The notes under the pieces were generated by a model. That model saw nothing but the letters and a program-made list of their open reading frames with translations. It was not told the origin of the DNA and ran no database searches. Below, piece by piece: positions 36,958 through 47,092 of a stretch of 64,000 bases of DNA. The stretch's first letter is position 1; each line of letters starts with the position of its first letter. Source of the DNA: Trema orientale. Its lineage: Eukaryota > Streptophyta > Magnoliopsida > Rosales > Cannabaceae. The position numbers and the translations under genes are program-made. The stretch is taken from the NCBI GenBank assembly GCA_002914845.1, contig JXTC01000120.1, positions 330,626 to 394,625 of the forward strand, in the 5' to 3' direction.

Positions 36958-37153
36958 TGTCTAATCTAATACTAGAAATTGGTGGCACTTTTCATTATTA
37001 TTCGATGGATTTTTTTTTGGTTTGTTTTGATTCAATGGATACGTAATTTGCATTTANAGAATTGTATGCCTTATATATGTTCTAAATTGTTTCTATTCCC
37101 TATTTGAAGAGGTTATGTGCTCTTTGAACTAGGCAAATAACATTAAAGAAACG

Positions 37154-38318
37154 AATAAAATAATCAACAAGGAAGAGGAAATAGAAGAGCCTACCATTGG
37201 AATGATTTTTCTTCAATAAATGAATTGACAGAATATTATAAGATGAGTGAAAAGAAAATGAGGTTTGAAGTTTGTAAAAGGACCTCCAAAGAAGGAGATG
37301 ATGGGAAGTTGAAGTACATAACTATTGTGTGCTCACGTTTTGGAAACCAAAAATCTAAGTCTCAAAATGCCTTTAAAACTCACCCATTGACAAAAATAGA
37401 TTGCAAGGCTAGACTTAGGGTTGCGTTACTCTCTGATGGGAAGTGGAAAGTTTGGTCTGTTGTACTTGATCATAATCATGAACTTAGTACTCCAAGCAAA
37501 ATAAGATATTTTAAAAGCTATAAAGTAATGCGGTCATATGTGAAGAAGAGGTTAGAAGTGAATGAAGAATTTCAATTCTCTTATTGTTGAAGTAGGTGAA
37601 TATGAGAACTTGACTTTTACAGAAAGAGATTGCAGAAATCATATACAAAATGTAAGGCGATTACAACTTGGAGATGGGGATGCTACTATAATTAAAAAAT
37701 ACTTCATGAAAAAGGAAAGTGAAAATTCAAATTTTTTTATATGATGGATTTATATGAAAAAGGTCGTCTAAGGAATATATTTTGGGCACAGGCAAGAAGT
37801 AAAGCTGCATTTAAAGAGTTTGGTGATGTTGTAACATTCGATACAACATATTTAACGAAAAAATACGATATGCTTTTTGCACAATTTGTAGGGATCAATC
37901 ACTATGGACAGTTGATACTATTTGGATGTGCTTTGATCTCTAGTGAAGATACTGAGACTTTTACATGGCTATTTGAAACTTGGTAGCATGTATGGCTGGA
38001 TGTGCTCCAAATACAATAATAACTGATCAAGATAAAGCTATGCAAAAAGCAATTGAGATTATTTTTCCCAACACAAGACATATGTGGTGTTTATGGCATT
38101 CTGAAAATAATAAGCATGTGACCAGCTTAGTTGATGAGACAAGTAACAAGGAGTATAATGGTGTTAGAAAAGAAACTAGAGTACTATTGCAGACCCACGA
38201 GCAATTTGAAGTAAAGGTCGTCCAACATCAAAGAGAAAACAATCAAAGTGTGATCAAATTGTGGAAAAAAGAAAAGAGAAGAGAAAGCATACGAAAGCCA
38301 ATGACAAGAAAATAACAA
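37154..38318 (+). pseudogene. FAR1-related MULE transposase pseudogene
   Basis: In order: an acidic start (EEEIEEPTIGMIF, about 37165); a FAR1 DNA-binding domain (37225-37590) with CKRTS, KIDCKARLRV and the zinc-ligand HNH in VLDHNHELS; a linker LTFTERDCRN (37611-37640); and the MULE transposase core with VTFDTTYLTKKYDM (first catalytic Asp, about 37835-37870), then ITDQDKAMQKAI (second Asp, about 38010-38050) and RHMWCLWH. The frame shifts near 37208, 37590, 37740 and 37980. After LWH the sequence jumps to the C-terminal basic region, so the part with the third catalytic residue and the SWIM zinc finger is missing. It cannot encode an active transposase. It resembles FAR1-RELATED SEQUENCE proteins, but the surrounding TIRs show it is a transposon gene. 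Confidence 0.85.
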
Positions 38319-38570
38319 TTGAGGTACAAACAAAATAATTGACTTGATTTATATGTTTTTCAAATATGTTTGCTCTTATTACTGCTAATTTTAGATTCTT
38401 TTCCTTAACGATGTTCAAACAAAGGAAAAAAAAAAGGAAAAAAAAATGTCATGTTTATGGAAGTTAAGAATATCTTGGTTGAGGTATTGATAACTATTAA
38501 CTTCTAATTGTTTAATTAACTTATTACTTAATCTAAGTAATACAAGTAATTTTTGTTACAATTGTATAAT

Positions 38571-40390
38571 GCAGAATTTGGAGAATGTTAAAGGTATGCA
38601 AGGTGATGGTCCTCTTATTGCACCCCCAAACTTATCTCTACCTAACTTGAGTAATCACTTTCTTAGTTTTTTTTTCCCCCTTCCTTAACTCATCGTACTC
38701 GTCAAGTTTTTTCATTAAAAGTATCTGACAATATATTTTAATAACTTGTGTAGGATATATAATACAAGTTTGCAAAATGGCCATGTAACAAGTGGATGAA
38801 AAATTAGTTTTATATGAACCAATGATGCTACCAACTATAGTATTTTGCATCAGTAAAACATAGTCGTGTTCTTTTTGGATACTAGCGAATTTTTTATTCT
38901 CAGATCTATGATTTAATTTATTAGATGATTTAGACTTAATAGGTTTTTTTTTTTTTTTTTTTTTGGCCTTAAGTAGTAATTGGTATGTTTTATTGAACAT
39001 TATTTCATAATATTTTCCTTTCATTTACTTGTTATTACAAAATAGAATTTCATCAAAAACCTATATATACACGTATATATCAGTGTATGTATGAGCATAG
39101 CTTTTCCAACAGTTACAATTAATATTGTTCTATCCATATCTATGGCCCAAGAAGCACTTACGTACAAATAAATTTAACGAAGATCCACGAAAAAGAGACA
39201 ATATCTGACTATACTAGAAACGATTTTTAATTAAAGGAAAATAATTGGATACATGATATTCAAAGATCTATGTAATAAACACGATTTTCAACGAAAAAAA
39301 CAAAATGATCAATAATTCGAAATTTAATAAACAAATTTAAAAAGAACGACTATGTTACAAAGTGATATAATTTGATTTGTCCTTGAAACTCTAATGAAGC
39401 ATATAACACAAACCTGCAAGATAACGTGCCACATTAGATTTTTTTACAATGGAGGATAATTGTAATTAGATACTAGTTAACATTCCCGTCTTCCATCAAT
39501 ATCAAGGATGAGAAACTAAGGTAAGAGTAAATAGTAAAAATAAGTTGTCCTTTATCTAGTCATTTAATTTTTTTAAAAAAAATTTAATGCCTTGAAAATT
39601 GAAAATACTAAGGCATTATATACAGAGGATCGAAAAAAAATAGAGAAAAGTAGCAAAGTAACACTCCTCAACAAATAATTTAATGAATCTAAATTGTACC
39701 AAAGTAACATTCTTTAACAAATAATTTAATGAATCTAAATTACAACTTTCCAACCAAAAACTCAAACTTGTTGTTATTATAATTGTCATTAACAGTTAAA
39801 AAATTTCTATTGGTCAAACTATACATGAATATAAAATCACAATTTCTCAGCTAAAAACTCAAACATATGGCTGTACTAATTGCCCATCATTATTGAAAAC
39901 TCCTATTATACAAACTATAATTAGTTATACTTACTCTACAATATATTTCGTTCTTTCCACAACTTGGAAAGCTATAAGTATATGACAAAAGATTTCATTG
40001 AAGCAAATTATCAAACAACTAGAGTGCAATAACAGTAAAACTAATAATCAAAATACATTGTTGCAACTTATAATAATAAAAAAAATTATTAACTAAAACC
40101 TCCTGCTACACTAATTTCCGTTTATTGTTATAAAACTTCTATCAATCAAACTAGTAACTCAAAAAGCCTAAAAAGAGGAAAAGTCTTCAATGAAATTTCC
40201 AGTAGTAGATTAGACATACAAATTAGATCATATAAACCAGAACATAAAAACTTAAAGTTATTAATGAAATTCCAAATCAAGAGACGAGACTCTTTGGTAC
40301 GAATAGATGCCAACAGATAAAACAAAAAATCAATTCCAATGGATTACTGCTTTTTTCTTTTTCTTTTTGTTTTTTTGAATAAAATAGACA
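38571..40390. other. Non-coding interior of the MULE
   Basis: A short segment after 38571 (NLENVKGMQGDGPLIAPPN) may be the last transposase exon. The rest is AT-rich filler, with a 46-bp tandem duplication at 39654-39745. No other gene. Confidence 0.4.
39654..39745 (+). repeat. 46-bp tandem duplication
   Basis: Two units start CAAAGTAACAYTCYT and contain AACAAATAATTTAATGAATC, at 39654 and 39700. Confidence 0.75.
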
Positions 40391-40807
40391 AACCATTGTA
40401 TCAAGAAACAATGAAGAATCACTATAAATCGTTGCCTTTAGAATGAATATGTTAGAACTTGGTGAATAGAATAGAGAGCTTAAACAAAGTCACCTCTGAT
40501 TGAACGGTCATAGAAGAGATTATTGATTGTTGAATTGGATTTATTGAACAACGCTGATGGAGTAATTCCCCTTTCACGTTATGTTTTTTTTTTTCCCCTC
40601 AGGCTTTCACACGAAGCTGACTTTTTTTTCCTCCAAGCTTTCACGATAAAAAATAGGTGAAGCAAGTTTATAAAAAGAATGGTTTATTTGTAAATAATGT
40701 TAAAAATTAGAATAGATGATATGGCAAATGAGAAGGCTGCCCAGTCATATGCCATGTAAGATGGTATTAAAAAAATGGGATAAGAGGTGGGATGTCTATT
40801 ATTATCC
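40391..40807 (-). repeat. Right terminal inverted repeat of the MULE
   Basis: Reverse complement of the left arm at 36499-36957, with scattered substitutions and small indels. It ends exactly before the TTATTTATA target-site copy. Confidence 0.85.
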
Positions 40808-40850
40808 TTATTTATAATAGAGCATGAGAAAAATCCCCGTCCCACTTCAA

Positions 40851-41422
40851 TAGGGATGGCAATATAACCCATGGTTATGGGTATCCGTGGTTATCCGATC
40901 CGAACGGAGAGGGAAAAAACCACTCAAGCGGGTAAAACGTCCGGGGCGGGGAATAACCGTATCGTTAATATGCGGGTATGGTGCGGGGACGGTATTAGCA
41001 TAATCCGCACCGTACCCGCCCCGATAAATGTTTACATAGAAAAATTATTATATATATAAATATCTATTTAGTTTTACACTATCTATATTCTTATATCTTT
41101 GGTAAAATAATGATTTTGGAGAGTCATATATACTTATATATTTAAATTTTAGAGTTTAAAAGTTATTAATATATTGTTGTGTTTAATATTTTGTTGATTA
41201 TGAAAAGAATTTAGTATAATCATCTTAATTTTTTTCAATATTTTATTATTATCAATGGGTAATGGGTAACCACGGTTTTCCCCGTTATCCATTGGTTAAT
41301 ACCCGCACCGTCCCCGCATCCAAAAGAATGGTTAATGGGGCGGGTATGGTATTGTGATTGGCTTTCGGGGATGGGGATGGTAATTGAAAAACCGTCCCCG
41401 ATCCGCCCCATTGCCATTCCTA
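40851..41422. mobile_element. hAT-type MITE with perfect 8-bp target duplication
   Basis: The ends are TAGGGATGGCAA (40851-40862) and TTGCCATTCCTA (41411-41422), a 12-bp terminal inverted repeat with one mismatch. Identical octamers CACTTCAA flank it at 40843-40850 and 41423-41430, diagnostic of the hAT superfamily. The subterminal arms are GC-rich, with repeated CCCGC, GGGGCGGG and ACCCGCACCGT motifs, and the core is AT-rich. It is 572 bp with no transposase. The open frames at 40871 and 41235 are arm artefacts. Confidence 0.9.
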
Positions 41423-41659
41423 CACTTCAACTCCTTAAATGGTAATTTATTATTCCATTTAAACTTTTAAAAGATTGTTACCTAAACTTATTAGAAAATA
41501 AAAAGGAAAGAGATAGAGAGATAAAGATAGAGTCCCTGCAATGTTCTGGCAAGTGCCACTTGTATTCCTTCTTGATCGGCCCAACTTTATACTTTGTAGG
41601 CAAGAGACCTTTTAGGTTGATTTAATTTAATTTATATTATATTAGACCTAGTTTAAAGT

Positions 41660-41940
41660 AAATTTTAAGGCATATATAACAAAATGATCAAATTTTGGCC
41701 TTATATAAATGTCTGCTTTCAAATGTTATAGCAAAATGATTAATATATCAGATATATAATAAGTGTAAAATATGATCTATCCAGTATAAAATTTAGTACT
41801 CTCAGTACATGAATTAAAGTTGGTATATAAATAGATATACTATATGTAAAAGTATATATACTCGGATATTTAGCTATAATAAAAACAGACTTTTATTAAA
41901 AACGAAGAGTGAAAAAAGAAAACCCACCATAAATTCTCAA
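41660..41940 (+). repeat. Dispersed ~300-bp repeat, copy 3
   Basis: Very similar to 61020-61320: AAATGTTATAGCAAAATGA, TATACTCGGATATTTAGCTA, AAAACGAAGAGTGAAAAAAG and CCCACCATAAATTCT in the same order. Related to the copies at 5945 and 690. Confidence 0.6.
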
Positions 41941-42030
41941 ATTTTAATTAATTGAATCAAATATATTTGTGATGGTCCATTCCACGAAAGGTCTATCACT
42001 AAACTCTTAAATTTAAGAGTGTATTTAAAA

Positions 42031-42396
42031 TAAGGAATATTATTAGTTTTATACCTTGTATTTTGACACTTTGTTTAAATTATACCTTGTGTTTTGGTTA
42101 TTATCAATATTGACATTTAGATTTAAAATCTATTACAAATTTATACTCTGATGCCAATTTAGAACAGTTAATTTACCCAATTGTCGTTTAAAAATAGAAA
42201 ATAAACTATATAAAAACTGATCCGAGAATTAAATTTATTAAATCATCTTGGCAAATTAACTGCTCCAAATTAGTATTAGTATATAAATTTATAATAAATA
42301 TTAAATTGAAGAGTCAATGTTGATAATCATCAAAATAGAATGAATAAACCGAACAAAGTGTCAAAATATAAGGTATAAAAATGATACTATCCCTTA
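42031..42396. mobile_element. Foldback MITE with ~140-bp inverted arms
   Basis: The left arm starts TAAGGAATATTATTAGTTTT and continues ATACCTTGTATTTTGACACTTTG. The right arm read in reverse starts TAAGGGATAGTATCATTTTT, then ATACCTTATATTTTGACACTTTG. The match extends through GATTATCAAYATTGA and GCAGTTAATTT. The two arms fill most of the 366 bp, so the transcript or single strand would form a long hairpin. No coding capacity. Confidence 0.7.
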
Positions 42397-42409
42397 AAAT
42401 AATAACATT

Positions 42410-42690
42410 TTATTTCTACATCATTTTAATAAACTACCAATTTTTTCACCCATTTAATAAATAGCCTTTTCAATTCTAAATGGCCCTTTTTTAGTAGATG
42501 AATTTTATGTATTAGATATATCAATTTTGTGCAGGATATATGAATTTCAATACTGATATATTTCTTTAAAAATATATATATATATAGACTACTTTGATAA
42601 ATTCAGTCATTTTCGAATAATATTTGAAAAATGCTATTTCTTAAATATAGATCAAAAAATTAGCCATTTGGCCAAGAAGTGTTAAATGTA
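42410..42690 (+). repeat. Dispersed repeat (partner 33340-33790)
   Basis: Diverged direct copy of the repeat at 33340-33790, directly adjoining the foldback element. Non-coding. Confidence 0.4.
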
Positions 42691-44200
42691 ATATAATTAG
42701 ATAAGCTCGTTATGAATTAAATATTTAAATATGTATACTCATGAAAATATCAATAATCAGAGCAAGATGAAATTATGTCCCTCCAATTATTTTATTACCT
42801 CACAAATATCTAATGGATAATTTGACTTTTTCAAGATTTTCATAATTCAATAAAGTTCTTTATTGAGTATTCAACACTAAAATTTAATTATCCAAGTACT
42901 TATAGCTAAATACGGTGGTATTAATTCTTTAATTAAAAGAGTCATAATTTTCATATTTTTAAATGTACTCCATATATGTGAGAATATAGCACTAAATTAT
43001 TGAGACTAAGCCTTCTTTTCTAGGTCGTACTCATTAATAGCTCAAATAATACATCTTATAAATATGAGTTCATATTTATTTCTGGATTAAAATAAATATG
43101 TTTAACTATACTTGTGTCAATATATGATTTTATAATAGCTCTTAATAAAGTCATATTTTACTTGGTCTTCTTCAGTTTATCTAACTTGTACTAGAGTTTT
43201 TGTTCCAAACTTTATGATATTAGTGATTTTACACTTATTATTTCTAATTGAAATAGAAAGAGCTCATCAACCTATTTTTAAATAAAATGTCAACCATTTA
43301 TCTTGAAGGTTATGAACCATGTTAGACTAGATGGAGAAGATAATTGTATAACTAGTCTTAATAATATTCACAGCCCATAGGATAGGAGTTAGGCACTCTA
43401 TTCTATTTAAGAGTTGTAGACTCTTTCTGTTGCAATTGAGATTGATGGGTTTAAATTCATGAAAGTATCGATTTTGAACAAAAACCCTAGTATACGTAAC
43501 ATATACGAATCTAAATAATATGTTCTTTAAATAAGTACTATTATTAAAGAACATATATTTATAAAATTAGAATTAAGGATGCCTTTCTTAATCTGAAAGA
43601 TGTCTTTCTAGAAGATGTCAATATTCCTTCTTGAATGTAAAGCCTTATCAATTTATAGATGAATGGTTTCGCTTATCCTTCATCAGATTTACCACTGCGT
43701 GAAATATGGAAAGAATATAGATATGAAAAGGTGTTTTATTTAATTTTCAAAATAATAAAAATCACAAACTTTAATTACCATTAAGAGTAGGTCTCATCAC
43801 AATTGGAGATGATGGCGCCTTGTCCTAATGAATAATTATTATAAACTTAATTTTTGTTGCAACTTAATATCAATCGTTTAAGGGTTGAAATATTGGTACA
43901 GGTAAATTTAATATTTTAATAAGTGCATAATTTTTCGGGTTTAACTGTGTACATAAGTAGTGTCATTAATTAGGACTACATTGAAGTTAAGGTCTTTTTT
44001 AAGCCACTAATTTATCATGTTCTATTATTAACAAGAATCGGGGGAGTAAAAGTAATTAATAATAATCATTGTTAAGCCACTTATTGCCCAAAGAGTATAT
44101 TTATAATTATTCTTACTGTGTCAGATTTAAACTAAAGTTTATTTATAAAAAAATATCAATATTAATTTTGTAATTTGAAGTATTAGATTTAATATAAATT
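42691..44200. other. Intergenic region, no gene
   Basis: AT-rich with no supported gene. Its end, 44200-44250, contains TATA-like stretches (TTATAATATAG, CATAATATATAAG) upstream of the candidate gene at 44385. Confidence 0.4.
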
Positions 44201-44384
44201 ATAATATAGTTTATTTATACATTTTTCACCCATAATATATAAGTGTTTTTGGTTCTGCTCTTAGGGTTTGTACTCAAAAACACGAAAATATTCTTACTAG
44301 GGTTTAATTGCAAAGAGTTTTACAAACCTTACTACTAAATTTTACTGTCTTCAAAAGGTGCGAATACACCAATAAGCAAGCACC

Positions 44385-45000
44385 ATGTCTGACACTGATT
44401 CTTCAGACAAATCAGGAAGTGTTCGTTTTCATTTCTTGCTCAAACGCTCACTAAAACAACAAGTATGTTCACTTTTTTACAAATGCTTTCTTTTTGATGG
44501 TCTGAGTCCTAGTATTCTTTGACATGGCTAAATGTATGCCATTAATAACTGTCATTAGATCTGTGAATCTAAACACACAACTTACCAATTATGCTCACAT
44601 AAATATTACTACTAGCTATTTAATCTTCTTAAGTTGATTATTATCGATTCGGAAAGAAACTCAAGTATATAAGATCCATTATTTCTTAAATTAGTCATTA
44701 ATCTTACAGGAACCGCATAAACTTTCAATATTTCACATAAAACTTAAAACTAATAGCACCATGGTAGGGATACCTTCGAAGGAAGATATAAGTAAGTATG
44801 TCACAGAGAGTAGGACACTGAAAACTATTCTGGATGATTGTGAGTGGCATATCAAATTTTTCTCTGAAGGGATAGTTGTGGATCGAAAAAGGGTGGACAC
44901 TGCCATTCGAAAAGGGGACTTAACGAGAGCCTTAAAATGCATAGTAGGAGGCAAGTCTATGGTGAGGAACTACTACAGAACTACAAGGGAGAAAAGGTAG
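44385..45000 (+). CDS. Hypothetical two-exon protein, 122 aa
   Basis: Exon 1 (44385-44462) encodes MSDTDSSDKSGSVRFHFLLK..., ending in CAA before a strong GTATGT donor. Exon 2 (44710-45000) follows a TTACAG acceptor and reads to TAG in phase with no internal stop. The splice joins a Ser/Asp-rich acidic start to a basic, amphipathic region with ILDDCEWHIKFF and DTAIRKGDLTRALK, ending NYYRTTREKR. I recognise no family. TATA-like sequence lies 140-180 bp upstream, with ACTAGGGTTT in the leader. It may be a small nuclear or transposon-derived protein, or a remnant of a longer gene. The support is the phase-matched splice and even codon content, not homology. Confidence 0.45.
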
Positions 45001-45592
45001 CCATCATGAAGAACTGGCCAATCTTAAGGAGAGCTGGTTCAAGGAGTGAGGTGCCCCTTACGGGTGGAGAAGATGGGAAGAACCAGGGAAAAACTAGTTT
45101 TTAGAGTTTATTTTATTTTCAATTAGTGAACACCATGTTTATCTAGTTAGACTTATTTTGAGTGGCTTGCTTGTTGAGGTTCATTATATTATAGTTTAAT
45201 TTTTGTTTTTATTTTTGCCAGATATACTTGATATATCTTGATAATTTGTAGTATGAAATGTTGAAATTATAATATAAAGTAGCATATATCCGTGATTAAA
45301 ATGTGGTAGACAAAATCTGAAATTCAATACCTAAAAAAGGAAAATACAAATAATACCCAAAAAATAAAAACAAATTAAATATCCTTTCTAGTCATTCGTG
45401 TGTCTTAGAACCACATAACCAAAATAGTAAGGACTGATGACAAATAATTAGTTAATGACATATGACAAAGTTTAATACTGGCTACACATATTAGATACTA
45501 AGTTATTAAAACAGAAAAAGAATTTAAAAAGTGTAACATATATTTTCGTATCAAAGTTTTTTTATGTTTGGCTAAATATACAGCAAAATTCA

Positions 45593-46030
45593 ATGAAAAC
45601 TTCAACCCACAATTCTAGTAGTGGATCTTCGGATCAAGTTCGACCCTATTGCCATTGTGGTTAGTGGTTATATGTATGGCGTCATGGATGAAGGATAACC
45701 TAGGTTGCCAGTTCTTTGGATGTCTCAATTTTGTGAGTTCTTATTTATGTTTTGTTGAATCTATGTATTTTAATACTCAAAATGGGAATGAGAAATATGA
45801 ACAATTTCGCTTAACCCAAACTAGTTTCTTATTTTAGAGGAGTGCAACGGAAAAGGATGTGAGTTTTTCCTTTGAAAAGATGAGAGACTGTTCCAACGAT
45901 TGACGGATGTAATTATTGGATTGTTAAAGAGGATCAAGCTGCAAGAAATGGAAATTTGCAAACTAAAATCATTGTGTAAACTGCTGAGAAATTCAATGAC
46001 AGTGTGCTTGCTTCTTTTCCTTTTCATCAC
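45593..46030 (+). pseudogene. GRF-type zinc-finger protein, frameshifted remnant
   Basis: ATG at 45593 reads MKTSTHNSSSGSSDQVRPYC then HCG, and stops. One frame over, the sequence continues ASWMKDNLGCQFFGCLNF (about 45675-45730), the conserved core of the GRF zinc finger (C-x-CG ... SWT.DNPGRRFFGCPN). A later segment (about 45880-46025) reads RLTDVIIGLLKRIKLQEMEI, a coiled-coil-like stretch, then a hydrophobic tail CLLLFLFI. This order matches small plant GRF proteins (At4g04775-like, from memory). The frameshift after CHCG and the stop before the coiled coil indicate a pseudogene, unless an unrecognised intron repairs it. Confidence 0.55.
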
Positions 46031-47092
46031 GTTATTTATTTAGCTTCAATAATAGTTTCATGTTATATTAGTAATGTTAAACTAGTTGGTAGCTTCGTAA
46101 TGTTAGGCTATCTCCTTTTTTTATCACACTTTTATAATAATAGGCCAGGTTTTATACAAGGCCCATAAAATAAAGGCCAATTATTTTTGTTTACTGTTGA
46201 GGGTACTATTGTACTCCGACCCCAAAGATATAGGCCCAATGTTACTGTTCATATTGTTTGGGGCATCTGGAACTAAGATCCCCTTAGATCTAGCCCCAAT
46301 GTCGTGGTTAACTTAGAAATCATGTGGTACTTGTAGCCCATCCGAACAAGGCCCAGTATATATGTTTAAATCCTAATTTTTTTTTTTTTTGAGACTCCTT
46401 AAAATGGTTTCTATGATCTAACATTTGTATGAAGTCATTATATTATTATTGTCTATCACTTTTAAAATAATGTAAGATAAGTTTATACCAAGTATGAATT
46501 GCAATCAATTATAGATATCAATTGTGTATTTTTTTTAAACTACCTCACCCACAAAGAATCACCACATTCCACACAATTCATGCCAAATGCAGCCATTTTC
46601 CATTAATCCTAGATCAACTACGTGATTAGCATAAGACTGAAATAATGTTATGAACTTACCATCACTAACATACCTAGCCAACTATGCTTAGTTATCCATA
46701 TGGTACCATAAACTAATTCGGAAAACATAATAAACATGTTCACATATATTCAATCTAGACTTCAGCTCTGTCATATCAAAGATAATCCATGCATGTGTCT
46801 TTACTAATATGAGAGTTATAACTTAAGCCATAAAGTCACCAAAAAAGTGCTAACTCTGTTAGTCTAACCAGATTTAAAAAGACATAACATATTCTTATAA
46901 GATGGTTATCACACCCCATCTACCTAAATTTAGACATCCACTAATATAGTTTTATCTATACTCTCCACAACCCACATATATAGTTCTGTAAACAAGAAAA
47001 ATATTGCCTTCATCACTCGCAAATTAGCATAACATTCTAGGGTGCCTATTTCACTTTTGGTGTGCATCTAGTTCGGCAACCAGTGGAAGGAA
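46031..47092. other. Intergenic region, no gene
   Basis: No coding signal on either strand beyond the flanking pseudogene ends. The 46140-46350 segment is somewhat richer in GGCCC/GGGCC motifs but shows no clear element boundaries. Confidence 0.4.

Larger units (their letters stand above)
36499..40807 (+). mobile_element. Mutator-like element (MULE) with long TIRs and a decayed transposase
   Basis: The ends match as inverted repeats: GGATTATGATAGACATCCCA at the left and, on the opposite strand, GGATAATAATAGACATCCCA at the right. Similarity continues for roughly 0.4-0.46 kb (36499-36957 against 40391-40807). A 9-bp flank with one mismatch, TTATTCATA (36490-36498) and TTATTTATA (40808-40816), fits the 9-bp target duplication of Mutator-type insertions. 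Between the arms is a FAR1-related transposase with frameshifts and a deletion (37154-38320), then AT-rich filler. Plant FAR1/FHY3 proteins and MULE transposases share this ancestry. The intact TIRs with broken transposase suggest an element that moved as an autonomous copy and then decayed. Confidence 0.85.

Noticed and set aside
36729-37046. A 105-codon gene upstream of the transposase
   Set aside because: It lies largely within the left MULE TIR, whose mirror copy is not open.
40871-41417. Open frames of 60-62 codons as genes
   Set aside because: They lie on the GC-rich arms of the hAT MITE on opposite strands and reflect its inverted structure.
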